From: JASFJH01 sp050117725
GTDB lineage: Bacteria > Pseudomonadota > Gammaproteobacteria > AKS1
DNA: 24,855 nt
Direction of reading: 5' to 3'
Assembly: GCA_050117725.1 (NCBI GenBank)
Contig: JASFME010000009.1
Span: forward strand, 1 to 24,855
Shown: piece after piece, positions 6,818 to 15,472 of the stretch
Layout: each line of letters starts with the position of its first letter
Numbering within the stretch: position 1 is the first letter of the stretch
Program-made: the position numbers and the translations under genes
Notes under the pieces: model-generated
Seen by the model: only the letters and a program-made list of their open reading frames with translations
What the model was told of the DNA's origin: nothing
Databases searched by the model: none

Positions 6818-7921
6818 GTGCCGGAAGTGCACAACAAAACCAACCTGCTCGGTTTGAACCGGGCAGACATGCAAGCCTTCTTCACCGGGATGGGGGAGAA
6901 GGCTTTTCGTGCTGACCAGGTCATGCAATGGATTCATCGCTACGCGGTGTATGACTTCGCCGAGATGACCAACCTGAGCAAGTCACTGCGTGCCAAACTG
7001 GAAGAAGTGGCCGTGGTGCGTCTGCCCGAAGTACTTGTCGATCAGGTATCCAGCGATGGCACGCGCAAGTGGTTATTGCAGCTTGAATCCGGGAACTGTA
7101 TTGAAACCGTGTTTATCCCGGAAAGTAACCGGGGCACTCTGTGTGTGTCGTCGCAGATCGGTTGCGCGCTTGATTGCCGTTTCTGCTCAACCGGCAAACA
7201 GGGTTTTAACCGCAACCTGACTACAGCCGAGATCATCAGCCAGTTACACGTCGCCGATCATGCGCTGGGTAAAACGCCTGGTGGTGATCGTGTTATCACC
7301 AATGTCGTGCTCATGGGCATGGGGGAGCCATTGTTGAATTTCGACAATGTCGTGCGCGCCATCGACATTATGATGGACGATTACGCCTATGGCCTGTCCA
7401 AGCGCCGCGTCACCTTGAGTACGGCCGGTGTTGTGCCGGCGCTGGATCGCCTGCGGGAAACCAGTGATGTCAGCCTGGCGGTTTCCCTGCATGCGCCTGA
7501 TGACGCCTTGCGTGATGTACTGGTGCCACTTAACCGCAAGTACCCGATCAAGGAACTGATGGCGGCCTGTCGTCGTTTTATCGAAGGAAAAAGCCGTTTT
7601 CATATTACCTGGGAATACGTCATGCTCGATGGAGTCAATGATAGCGACGCGCATGCGCGAGCCCTGGTTAAACTGTTACGTGGTATTCCTTCCAAGGTTA
7701 ATCTGATTCCTTTTAACCCGTTCCCGCAGTCACAATACAAACGATCACCACAAAAACGCATCGATCGTTTCCGGGATATACTGGTGGAAAACGGCCTGGT
7801 TACCATTACCCGTCGTACCCGCGGTGATGATATCGATGCGGCTTGTGGCCAGCTCGCCGGTCGGGTGAATGACAAAACAAAAAGAACTCAACGTCACCGG
7901 GCGACTGGTGCAAGGGGATAA
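6818..7921 (+). CDS. rlmN: Dual-specificity RNA methyltransferase RlmN
   Basis: Radical SAM enzyme that methylates C2 of A2503 in 23S rRNA and A37 in several tRNAs, tuning decoding and peptidyl transfer. 367 residues. The radical SAM motif is C116-x3-C120-x2-C123 in CALDCRFC; the two mechanistic cysteines are C109 (LCVSS, E. coli C118) and C343 (AACGQLAG, E. coli C355). Further landmarks are VVLMGMGEPLLN, RRVTLSTAGVVPALD and LIPFNPFPQS. The start is GTG at 6818 with AGGAG at 6804-6808. As a [4Fe-4S] protein it depends on the Isc genes upstream. pilF follows after 5 bases. Confidence 0.97.
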   Translation: MPEVHNKTNLLGLNRADMQAFFTGMGEKAFRADQVMQWIHRYAVYDFAEMTNLSKSLRAKLEEVAVVRLPEVLVDQVSSDGTRKWLLQLESGNCIETVFIPESNRGTLCVSSQIGCALDCRFCSTGKQGFNRNLTTAEIISQLHVADHALGKTPGGDRVITNVVLMGMGEPLLNFDNVVRAIDIMMDDYAYGLSKRRVTLSTAGVVPALDRLRETSDVSLAVSLHAPDDALRDVLVPLNRKYPIKELMAACRRFIEGKSRFHITWEYVMLDGVNDSDAHARALVKLLRGIPSKVNLIPFNPFPQSQYKRSPQKRIDRFRDILVENGLVTITRRTRGDDIDAACGQLAGRVNDKTKRTQRHRATGARG

Positions 7922-7926
7922 ACAGA

Positions 7927-8718
7927 ATGATAAAAAAGTTCCTTTATATATGTAGCCTTGTCGTTCTGTCGTCACTGGTGCTGGCATGCGGTACGACCGG
8001 TACAACGGTTGAGGGCGAAGGTGATGTCACCCTGCGTCCGGAAGGCGACAAGCTGGCCCGTACCAACGTGCAACTTGGTGTGGGATACATGCGGCAGGGC
8101 AAGTATGAGTTTGCACTGAGCAAATTGCGCAAGGCCCTCGAGATCGATGACGCGTTACCGGACGCACATTACGCCATTGCCCTGTTGTATGAGCGGCTTA
8201 CCAGGCCGGAGCATGCACGTCGTCATTATGAACGTGCCATTGCACTGGACCCGCAATACTCGGATGCCCACAATGCCTACGCCGTCTTCCTGTGCCGCAA
8301 CAAGGAATTTGAACAGGCCGATCTGCATTTTCAGGCGGCATTGAAGAACCCGCTATACCGTTCTCCGCAGGTTGCACTACTTAATGCAGGCGTGTGTATG
8401 TATAACTCGGAATCGGAGGAACGGCTTGAACGTGCGGAACAGTATTTTCGTTCAGTGTTGAAGCAACGTCCAAAACAGCCACAGGCGCTGTTCAATATGG
8501 CCAAGATCAATTTTGACCAGGCCAACTACCTGCGTGCCCGTGCTTACCTGCAACGTTATCTGGAGGTGGCCAGGCACACGGCAGAAACACTGTGGCTCGG
8601 CATTCGAGTTGAACGCATACTGGGCGACAAGAATGCGCTGGCCAGTTACAGCCTGCTGTTGAAAGAAAACTTTCCTGACTCGGATGAGGCCAAGAAATTA
8701 CTGACTACAAACAAATGA
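7927..8718 (+). CDS. pilF: Type IV pilus pilotin lipoprotein PilF/PilW (TPR)
   Basis: Outer-membrane lipoprotein with tetratricopeptide repeats; in Pseudomonas PilF (Neisseria PilW) it is needed for outer-membrane assembly of the PilQ secretin. 263 residues. The signal peptide MIKKFLYICSLVVLSSLVLAC ends in a lipobox with C21. TPR-type segments follow, for example LGVGYMRQGKYEFALSKL, ALLYERLTRPEHARRHYE, AYAVFLCRNKEFEQAD and FNMAKINFDQANYLRA. Position between rlmN and rodZ matches pilF in Pseudomonas. It overlaps rodZ by 4 bases (ATGA). No other pilus genes are in the window, so the pilus role rests on family and position. Confidence 0.88.
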   Translation: MIKKFLYICSLVVLSSLVLACGTTGTTVEGEGDVTLRPEGDKLARTNVQLGVGYMRQGKYEFALSKLRKALEIDDALPDAHYAIALLYERLTRPEHARRHYERAIALDPQYSDAHNAYAVFLCRNKEFEQADLHFQAALKNPLYRSPQVALLNAGVCMYNSESEERLERAEQYFRSVLKQRPKQPQALFNMAKINFDQANYLRARAYLQRYLEVARHTAETLWLGIRVERILGDKNALASYSLLLKENFPDSDEAKKLLTTNK

Positions 8719-9635
8719 ACGGCGAGGCAATTCAGGAATCACTACTGCCCGAAGGACCGGGCCGCCAATTGCGTGAGGCGCGGACTGCACTGAAACTTTC
8801 GCGCGCTGACGTTGCCACGGCCTTGCGTCTGAAGCCGGAAATTATTGCCGCATTGGAAGCCGATAACACCGGGGTTTTGCCTGCGCCGATTTATGTCAAT
8901 GGCTACTTGCGCAATTATGCGCGTCTTGTCGACATCCCGGTTGACCCCGTGCTCGAGGCCTACGCGCAATTACAGGTCGAAGCACCAGCGGTGGTCTCGG
9001 AGATCGTTCAGCCGCAGGATCGGGGCCAGTCGCGCCGGATTGTTCGCTGGGTGGGGGTGCTCGTGTTCGGCGCCGTATTGGCCGGATTTGTGTCCTGGTT
9101 GCAAAACCAGGACCTGGACTGGATCACCGACGTCAGCCTGAACGGCAGTTTTAAGGACGGGGGTGGGGCAATCACCAGCGAACCGGTCGCCGAGCCGGCT
9201 GTCCCGCCGGTTTCTGTCCCGGAGCCGGTGGCGCGGCCGGAATTGCCCGTCGAAGAGTTGCCCGGGTCGTCACCTGTACCGGCAATTGAAAGTCCGGCTG
9301 ACACGCTTGCCGCGCCAGCCCCTGTGCAGGATAAACAGGCCGATAGCGAAGACACTGTCACCACGGCCGTGCAGGCCGAATCCTTGCACCGGCTGGTGCT
9401 GCGCCTTGATGAGGATTGCTGGATGGAAATCACCGATGCGAATGGTCGCCATCTCGTTTATGATCTGGTTCGCGCCGGGCAAACGCTTGACAGGCGGGGC
9501 ACCGCGCCTTTCGAGGTGTTTTTCGGCAATGCCGCCGCGGTGCATATGGAAGTGGACGGACAGGAATATGACTTCAGCCGGCATATTCGCGGCAAGCTGG
9601 CCCGGTTTACTGTAACGACAGATGATGATGCCTGA
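8715..9635 (+). CDS. rodZ: Cytoskeletal protein RodZ
   Basis: Bitopic inner-membrane protein linking the MreB cytoskeleton to cell-wall synthesis and rod shape. 306 residues. N-terminal Cro-like helix-turn-helix (about 15-85: LREARTALKLSRADVATALRLK, quoted motif core REARTALKLSRADVA), a basic patch SRRIVRW, one transmembrane helix at about 110-129, then a low-complexity linker rich in P, V, E and A (about 155-225), and the C-terminal periplasmic RodZ domain (about 228-302) with LRLDEDCWMEITDANGRH. The HTH binds MreB rather than DNA in the studied homologs. Overlaps pilF by 4 bases; ispG follows after 12 bases. Confidence 0.94.
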   Translation: MNGEAIQESLLPEGPGRQLREARTALKLSRADVATALRLKPEIIAALEADNTGVLPAPIYVNGYLRNYARLVDIPVDPVLEAYAQLQVEAPAVVSEIVQPQDRGQSRRIVRWVGVLVFGAVLAGFVSWLQNQDLDWITDVSLNGSFKDGGGAITSEPVAEPAVPPVSVPEPVARPELPVEELPGSSPVPAIESPADTLAAPAPVQDKQADSEDTVTTAVQAESLHRLVLRLDEDCWMEITDANGRHLVYDLVRAGQTLDRRGTAPFEVFFGNAAAVHMEVDGQEYDFSRHIRGKLARFTVTTDDDA

Positions 9636-9647
9636 CAGGCAAAGCCA

Positions 9648-10772
9648 ATGACATTCAAACCTGACATCAAACGCCGCCGCTCGCGAAAGATTTTCGTTGG
9701 TGATGTGGCAGTGGGTGGCGATGCGCCGATCTCGGTGCAGAGTATGACCAACACCGAGACCTGCGACGTCGATGCGACAGTCGGACAGGTCGAGGCACTG
9801 CAACGCGCCGGCGCCGACATTGTGCGTGTCTCGGTACCGAGCATGGACGCCGCCGAGGCATTTGCCGAGATCCGCAAGCGTGTGACGTTGCCGCTTGTCA
9901 CCGATATCCATTTTGATTACAAGATTGCGTTGCGCGTTGCCGAACTCGGCGCCGATTGTTTGCGCATCAACCCGGGTAATATCGGCCGTGAAGACCGCGT
10001 GCGGGCCGTGATCGAATCGGCGCGGGATCACAACATTCCAATACGCGTGGGTGTAAACGCCGGGTCACTGGAAAAGGACCTGCAGAAGAAATATGGCGAG
10101 CCGACGCCGGCCGCGCTTGTCGAATCCGCGATGAGGCATATCGATATACTCGACAGGCATGATTTCCAGGAATACAAGATAAGTCTGAAGGCCTCGGATG
10201 TGCATACCACGGTTGCCGCCTATCGCCAGCTTGCCGGTGAAATCGAGCAACCGTTGCACCTCGGTATTACCGAAGCCGGTGGTGCACGTGCCGGTGCGGT
10301 CAAGTCTGCGATTGGCCTGGGCATGCTGCTCAATGACGGCATCGGCGATACGATCCGGGTGTCGTTGGCTGCCGACCCGGTGCAGGAGATCAAGGTCGGC
10401 TTTGATATCCTGAAAAGCCTGCATCTGCGAGCCAAGGGCGTGAACCTGGTTGCCTGTCCGTCATGTTCACGGCAGAAGTTCGACGTGATCAAGACGGTCA
10501 ACGCGCTCGAAGAACGGCTTGAAGACATTATCGAGCCGATTGATGTCGCGGTGATCGGCTGCGTGGTGAACGGCCCGGGCGAGGCGCGTGAGGCAGATAT
10601 CGGCCTGACCGGTGGTGAGCCAAACCTGCTGTATATTAATGGCAAACCGGATCACAAGGTCGATGATGAACAACTCGTCGATGAACTTGAGCGGGTGATC
10701 CGCGAGCATCTTGCCAATCGTGACGACACCGATACGAATCCATTAAAGGTCCAGGCAGCACCGAAAGCCTGA
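9648..10772 (+). CDS. ispG: 4-hydroxy-3-methylbut-2-enyl diphosphate synthase (IspG/GcpE)
   Basis: Penultimate enzyme of the MEP isoprenoid pathway; converts methylerythritol cyclodiphosphate to HMBPP using a [4Fe-4S] cluster. 374 residues (E. coli: 372). Cluster ligands keep E. coli numbering: C270, C273 (ACPSCSRQ) and C305 (IGCVVNGPGE), with E312 as the fourth ligand. N-terminal TIM-barrel landmarks are VQSMTNTETCDVDATVGQ (about 30-47), VTDIHFDYKIAL and LRINPGNIG. Another Isc client located close to the operon. The gene order rodZ-ispG-hisS is strongly conserved in gammaproteobacteria. Confidence 0.97.
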   Translation: MTFKPDIKRRRSRKIFVGDVAVGGDAPISVQSMTNTETCDVDATVGQVEALQRAGADIVRVSVPSMDAAEAFAEIRKRVTLPLVTDIHFDYKIALRVAELGADCLRINPGNIGREDRVRAVIESARDHNIPIRVGVNAGSLEKDLQKKYGEPTPAALVESAMRHIDILDRHDFQEYKISLKASDVHTTVAAYRQLAGEIEQPLHLGITEAGGARAGAVKSAIGLGMLLNDGIGDTIRVSLAADPVQEIKVGFDILKSLHLRAKGVNLVACPSCSRQKFDVIKTVNALEERLEDIIEPIDVAVIGCVVNGPGEAREADIGLTGGEPNLLYINGKPDHKVDDEQLVDELERVIREHLANRDDTDTNPLKVQAAPKA

Positions 10773-10796
10773 ACACGATTTTCCAGGGGAACCAGC

Positions 10797-12074
10797 TTGG
10801 CGAAGTACATCAAGGCAATCCGGGGCATGCATGACATCCTGCCTGCTCATACCCCGTATTGGCAATATTTTGAATCCACCGTCACGTCGTTACTGGCAGC
10901 CTACGGCTACAATGAAATCCGTATGCCGGTAGTCGAGGTCACCGAACTGTTTTGCCGATCCATTGGCGAAGTCACTGACATTGTCGAGAAGGAAATGTAT
11001 ACCTTCGAGGACCGCAATGGCGAGAGCCTGACCCTGCGCCCGGAAGGGACCGCGAGTTGTGTGCGCGCCTGCCTGGAAAACGGCCTGATCCAGAATCAGA
11101 CCCAGAAACTCTGGTATGCCGGACCGATGTTCCGCCATGAGCGACCGCAGAAGGGACGTTATCGGCAGTTCCACCAGATCGGTGTCGAGACATTCGGCCT
11201 GGCCGGACCGGACATCGATGCCGAGTTGATCTTCATGACGGCGCGATTGTGGAAAATGCTCGGCCTTGACGGCATCAAGCTGGAGCTGAATTCGCTCGGT
11301 TCACTCGAATCGCGTCACGCCTACCGCGATGTGTTACAGGACTACCTGCGCGAGCACATGGCGATCCTCGATGAGGACAGCCAGCGCCGCCTCGAGACCA
11401 ACCCCCTGCGCGTACTCGACAGCAAGAACCCGGACATGCAGGCCATGATCGAGGCAGCACCAAAACTCATCGATCACCTCGATGATGAATCCCGCGAGCA
11501 TTTCGAACAGCTCAAGACGCTGCTTGATGCGGCCGGTATCGACTACGATATCAATACGCGTCTCGTGCGAGGACTCGATTACTACACGAAGACCGTGTTC
11601 GAGTGGACCACGGATCGCCTTGGTGCCCAGGGTACTGTCTGCGCGGGTGGAAGGTTTGACGGCCTGGTCGAACAGCTTGGTGGCAAGCCGAGCCCGGCGT
11701 CCGGTTTCGCCATGGGCATCGAACGCCTGATCGCGCTGATCGAGGAAGCCGGCATCAAACCACCACAGGCAGACCCTCATGCCTACATGGTTATCGCCGG
11801 CGATGCGGCACAGATCGCCAGCGCAGCCCTGGCCGAACGTTTGCGCGACCGGGTGCCCGGGCTGCGACTTGTGGTAAATTGTGGCGGCGGCAGCTTCAAG
11901 GCCCAGTTCAAGCGGGCCGATAAAAGTGGTGCCGCTGTGGCACTGGTGCTCGGTGATGATGAAGCGGCCAATAGCGAGATCACAATCAAGGACTTGCGCA
12001 GTGACAACGAACAACGGCGCATGAGCTGGGACGAACTGGAAAACTGGCTGGTCGAACGGGTCGGTCGGACATGA
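10797..12074 (+). CDS. hisS: Histidyl-tRNA synthetase
   Basis: Class II aminoacyl-tRNA synthetase charging tRNA-His. 425 residues (E. coli: 424). Landmarks: RGMHDILP (9-16), motif 2 FRHERPQKGRYRQF from about 111, the HisRS-specific LVRGLDYYT at about 256-264, AGGRFDGLVEQLGG, and motif 3 with GFAMGIERL. A C-terminal anticodon-binding domain follows. The start is a rare TTG at 10797 with AGGGGA at 10785-10790; the next in-frame ATG (codon 11) would remove conserved residues before RGMHDILP and split that motif, so TTG is preferred. Confidence 0.97.
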   Translation: MAKYIKAIRGMHDILPAHTPYWQYFESTVTSLLAAYGYNEIRMPVVEVTELFCRSIGEVTDIVEKEMYTFEDRNGESLTLRPEGTASCVRACLENGLIQNQTQKLWYAGPMFRHERPQKGRYRQFHQIGVETFGLAGPDIDAELIFMTARLWKMLGLDGIKLELNSLGSLESRHAYRDVLQDYLREHMAILDEDSQRRLETNPLRVLDSKNPDMQAMIEAAPKLIDHLDDESREHFEQLKTLLDAAGIDYDINTRLVRGLDYYTKTVFEWTTDRLGAQGTVCAGGRFDGLVEQLGGKPSPASGFAMGIERLIALIEEAGIKPPQADPHAYMVIAGDAAQIASAALAERLRDRVPGLRLVVNCGGGSFKAQFKRADKSGAAVALVLGDDEAANSEITIKDLRSDNEQRRMSWDELENWLVERVGRT

Positions 12075-12125
12075 GTTATACCTGTATTATCCAGAGAAAT
12101 TTGATGCATTAATTGGGGAATGACG

Positions 12126-12782
12126 GTGGCAGAACATCAGACTGAAGAACAACAGGTCGAGGCGATCAAGCAATGGTGGAAAGACAACGGTCTGTCTGTT
12201 GTGGCAGGCCTTGTCATCGGCTTTGCAGCGCTGTTTGGCTGGAATTACTGGAACGATTACCGTGATGAACAGGCTGCTCGGGCCTCGCGCATCTATCAAC
12301 AATTGATGACGAACCTTCAGGCCAGTAATGCGGCTGCTGTTGAACAGCAGGCTAATACGCTGCGTAGTGATTTCAAACGCACGCCGTATGCCGCACTGGC
12401 AGCCCTGGCCCAGGCCAGGTTGGCGGTTGAGGCGGAAGACCTGGATGCTGCAGCTGCACACCTGCAGTGGGCAGTTGCCAATAGCCGTCAGGACCAGCTT
12501 GAACACACTGCGCGCCTGCGTCTGGCTCGCATGCTGATTGCAGCCGACAATAGCGGCGCGGCCAGTGCCGTGCTTGAGAAGGTCAAGCCCGGTGCCTATG
12601 TGGCTGCCTATGCCGAGGTTGAAGGTGATATCGCGTGGGCACAAGGCGATCATGCTGCTGCGCGCGAAGCCTATAATCGTGCCCTGGTCGCTGCTGCGGA
12701 CGATACGCAGCAAAGCAATGTACTGAAGCTCAAGCTTGATGATATTGCTGCTGCCCCGGCAATGACAACGGAGGAGAAGTAA
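12126..12782 (+). CDS. yfgM: YfgM family protein (PpiD/SecYEG-associated TPR protein)
   Basis: Inner-membrane protein with a short cytoplasmic N-terminus, one transmembrane helix (SVVAGLVIGFAALFGWNYW, about residues 25-43) and a periplasmic TPR-like domain. In E. coli YfgM binds PpiD at the Sec translocon and has been linked to periplasmic chaperone traffic. The conserved N-terminus EEQQVEAIKQWWKDNG fits the family. An ATG at 12120 would give 220 residues, but the GGGG ribosome site lies only 1-2 bases before it; the GTG at 12126 has proper spacing and gives 218, so I prefer GTG. The stop overlaps the bamB start (TAATG). Confidence 0.9.
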   Translation: MAEHQTEEQQVEAIKQWWKDNGLSVVAGLVIGFAALFGWNYWNDYRDEQAARASRIYQQLMTNLQASNAAAVEQQANTLRSDFKRTPYAALAALAQARLAVEAEDLDAAAAHLQWAVANSRQDQLEHTARLRLARMLIAADNSGAASAVLEKVKPGAYVAAYAEVEGDIAWAQGDHAAAREAYNRALVAAADDTQQSNVLKLKLDDIAAAPAMTTEEK

Positions 12783-13948
12783 TGCGTTATCTGTGGTTAC
12801 CGTTATTCGCGGTATTGCTGAGCGGTTGTTCATCATTGGGTGAAACGGTCAGTGGTTATTTCTCCGGTAAGGACAATACGACGCCGCCTGCGCAGCTGGT
12901 TGATTTCAATGCCAAAGCAACTATCGATACTGTATGGCAAGCCAGGGCGGGCAGTCACAGCAAGAAGTTGTATGTCCGTCTTCTGCCCAGTATTGACGGT
13001 AATCGCCTGTTTGCTGCCGGTGTAAAAGGGCGCATCAGCGCGTTTGATGTGCGGTCGGGCGAGACCCTCTGGCAGGTCGACAGCGAACTGCCAGTACGGG
13101 GTGGCCCGGGCAGTGGCGAAGGACTTGTACTGGTCGGCACGGCCGATGCCGAGGTTGTTGCCTTCAGTCAGACCGATGGCAGTGAGCGCTGGCGTGCCCG
13201 TGTGTCCAGTGAAGTGCTGGCAACACCGCAGATTGGCAAGGGTGTTGTCGTTGCTCGCAGTATTGATGGACGTATCTTCGGTTTGAATGCGGTCGATGGC
13301 AAGCGGTTGTGGATTTACGACAGCAAGGTTCCCGTGTTGTCGTTGCGTGGAGCCAGTGCGCCGGTGATTGATGGCAATGGACTGGTCGCCGGGCTGGCTG
13401 ATGGCAAGCTTGTTGCGCTGCGCCTGTCGGATGGTGTCCTGATATGGGAGTCTGCGATCAGTGTGCCGCGAGGTCGTACCGAACTCGAGCGTATGGTCGA
13501 TATCGATGCCGAGCCGCTGATCGCCGACGGTGTTGTGCACGCCGTGACTTACCAGGGAAACGTGGCAACCGTGGCACTTGAAAATGGACGTGGCCTGTGG
13601 CGACGGGAAATGTCATCGAGCGCCGGACTGGCTGCTGATAAAAAGTTCCTGTTTGTTACCGATGAAAATGATGCGGTCTGGGCACTGGATCGTCGTAGTG
13701 GTTCCTCATACTGGAAGCAGGACAAGCTGTATGCGCGCAAATTAACCGCACCAGCCGTATACAAGGAATATGTCATTGTTGGCGACCTGGAAGGCTATAT
13801 CCATGTCATGTCGAACCGTGACGGCAGTTTTGTGGCACGCAGCCGGGTGGGCAGCGCACCGATTATTGCAGCGCCGATTATAAAGGGCGACACCATCTTT
13901 GTCAGTGGTTCGGATGGCCGCGTCACAGCATTACGTATCAACGGTTAA
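12782..13948 (+). CDS. bamB: Outer membrane assembly lipoprotein BamB
   Basis: Lipoprotein subunit of the BAM complex that folds beta-barrel proteins into the outer membrane. 388 residues. The signal peptide MRYLWLPLFAVLLSGC has a lipobox with C16. The rest is a beta-propeller with PQQ-like repeats, seen as recurring blades such as RISAFDVRSGETLWQV, EVVAFSQTDGSERWRA, RIFGLNAVDGKRLWIY, KLVALRLSDGVLIWES and AVWALDRRSGSSYWKQ. One-base overlap with yfgM suggests coupled translation. Position before der is conserved. Confidence 0.96.
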   Translation: MRYLWLPLFAVLLSGCSSLGETVSGYFSGKDNTTPPAQLVDFNAKATIDTVWQARAGSHSKKLYVRLLPSIDGNRLFAAGVKGRISAFDVRSGETLWQVDSELPVRGGPGSGEGLVLVGTADAEVVAFSQTDGSERWRARVSSEVLATPQIGKGVVVARSIDGRIFGLNAVDGKRLWIYDSKVPVLSLRGASAPVIDGNGLVAGLADGKLVALRLSDGVLIWESAISVPRGRTELERMVDIDAEPLIADGVVHAVTYQGNVATVALENGRGLWRREMSSSAGLAADKKFLFVTDENDAVWALDRRSGSSYWKQDKLYARKLTAPAVYKEYVIVGDLEGYIHVMSNRDGSFVARSRVGSAPIIAAPIIKGDTIFVSGSDGRVTALRING

Positions 13949-13989
13949 TATCTGTTGCAAACAATTACCGGAGTAATCCGGGTAGAGTC

Positions 13990-15384
13990 ATGAAACCAGT
14001 TATCGCGCTTGTCGGTAGGCCAAACGTCGGCAAGTCTACCTTGTTTAACAGGCTGACACGCACACGTGATGCGATCGTTGCCGATCAGCCGGGCATGACC
14101 CGTGATCGCAAGTATGGTCATGCCAAAATCGATGAACGAGAGGTGATCGTTATCGATACAGGTGGCTTGAGCGGCGAACGTGAAGGTATTGATGTCCACA
14201 TGGCCGGGCAGACCCTGCTGGCCATTGAGGAAGCCGACCTCATCCTGTTCCTGGTGGATGCGCGTGATGGCCTGACAACAGCCGATGAGACCATTGCTGC
14301 ACAGTTACGTCAGCTCGGCAAACCCCTTGTTCTCGTGCTCAACAAGATCGACGGCATAAATGCCGACATGGCGATTGCCGAGTTTCACGCGCTTGGCCTG
14401 GGTGAGCCGCTGCCTATTGCCTCGGCCCATGGTCGCGGCGTGCAACGTATGGTGGAAGCCATTAGCGGATTGTTGCCCGCGCCCTCGGAAACCGGGCAGG
14501 AGGACGAGGCTAACCTGAAGGGCATTCGCATTGCGGTGCTGGGCCGGCCCAATGTTGGCAAATCCACACTGGTAAATCGCATGCTCGGTGAAGAACGCGT
14601 GCTCGTTTATGACATGCCGGGCACCACGCGCGACAGTATCTTTATCCCGTTTGAACGCATGGGCAAGGAATACACGCTGATCGATACGGCCGGGGTACGG
14701 CGGCGCGGCAAGATCAGGGAAGTCGTGGAAAAGTTCAGTGTGGTAAAAACCCTGCAGGCGATCGATGCGGCCAATGTTGTGATCCTCGTGCTCGATGCGC
14801 GGCTCAATATCAGTGATCAGGACCTGAGCCTGCTTGGCCAGGTGCTCGATGCCGGCCGCGCGCTCGTGATCGCCGTTAACAAATGGGACAACCTGTCACA
14901 GGATGATCGCAACGAGGTAAAACGGGAACTGGATCGCCGCCTCAACTTTATCGATTTTGCCGATATTCATTTTATATCTGCCCTGCACGGCACAGGGGTT
15001 GGTAACCTGTTTGATTCGGTCGACAAGGCCTACGAATCGGCCATGCGCAAGATCTCCACGCCGCAACTGACACGTATTCTTGAAGACGCGCTCGAGGCGC
15101 ATCAACCACCGCTGGTGCGCGGTCGTCGCATCAAGTTGCGTTATGCGCACCAGGGCGGGCAGAATCCGCCGATTATCGTCATCCATGGCAACCAGACCGA
15201 GGCCGTTCCCAATTCCTACAAACGCTACCTGATGAATACTTTCATGAAGGTACTGGGTTTCCGCGGTACACCCGTGCGCATCGAGTTTCGTACCGGTGTC
15301 AATCCGTTTCAGGGTCGCCGCAACAAGCTTACTCCACGCCAGCAACGCAGCCGTAAGCGTATGATGAAACACGTGAAGAAATAA
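13990..15384 (+). CDS. der: Ribosome assembly GTPase Der (EngA)
   Basis: Double GTPase essential for 50S subunit assembly. 464 residues. Two tandem G domains each carry a P-loop GRPNVGKS, at about 8-15 and 184-191; G3 is DTGG/DTAG, and the guanine-specificity motifs are NKID and NKWD. The C-terminal KH-like domain follows (about 360-440) with GQNPPIIVIHGNQ and KRYLMNTF, then a basic tail PRQQRSRKRMMKHVKK. A hairpin with a bulge, TACCGGA/TCCGGGTA at 13966-13983, lies directly before the start and could modulate translation. Last gene of the conserved block. Confidence 0.97.
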   Translation: MKPVIALVGRPNVGKSTLFNRLTRTRDAIVADQPGMTRDRKYGHAKIDEREVIVIDTGGLSGEREGIDVHMAGQTLLAIEEADLILFLVDARDGLTTADETIAAQLRQLGKPLVLVLNKIDGINADMAIAEFHALGLGEPLPIASAHGRGVQRMVEAISGLLPAPSETGQEDEANLKGIRIAVLGRPNVGKSTLVNRMLGEERVLVYDMPGTTRDSIFIPFERMGKEYTLIDTAGVRRRGKIREVVEKFSVVKTLQAIDAANVVILVLDARLNISDQDLSLLGQVLDAGRALVIAVNKWDNLSQDDRNEVKRELDRRLNFIDFADIHFISALHGTGVGNLFDSVDKAYESAMRKISTPQLTRILEDALEAHQPPLVRGRRIKLRYAHQGGQNPPIIVIHGNQTEAVPNSYKRYLMNTFMKVLGFRGTPVRIEFRTGVNPFQGRRNKLTPRQQRSRKRMMKHVKK

Positions 15385-15395
15385 CGGCCCTTCTA

Positions 15396-15401
15396 TATAA
15401 T
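15396..15401 (+). promoter_or_regulatory. Candidate -10 box before the kinase gene
   Basis: A consensus TATAAT in the 88-base gap after der. No good -35 box is at the right distance (TGAAGA at 15374-15379 has 16-base spacing but only three matches). Downstream, TCAGGTA (15401-15407) and TACCTGA (15424-15430) form an inverted repeat that could be a hairpin or operator. It suggests that the signalling cassette has its own transcription start. Confidence 0.4.
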
Positions 15402-15472
15402 CAGGTAAGCCAGCCCGGCACCGTACCTGACGCTGGTGATATAACGGCAAAAAAGCATATCTTTGCGCCGAA

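Noticed and set aside
9270..10031. Open frame of 253 codons on the - strand over rodZ/ispG
   Set aside because: Antisense to two strongly conserved genes with clear motifs; composition is rich in R, H and C as usual for shadow frames.
12087..12836. Open frame of 249 codons on the - strand over yfgM
   Set aside because: Antisense to yfgM and the bamB signal peptide; no recognisable domain.
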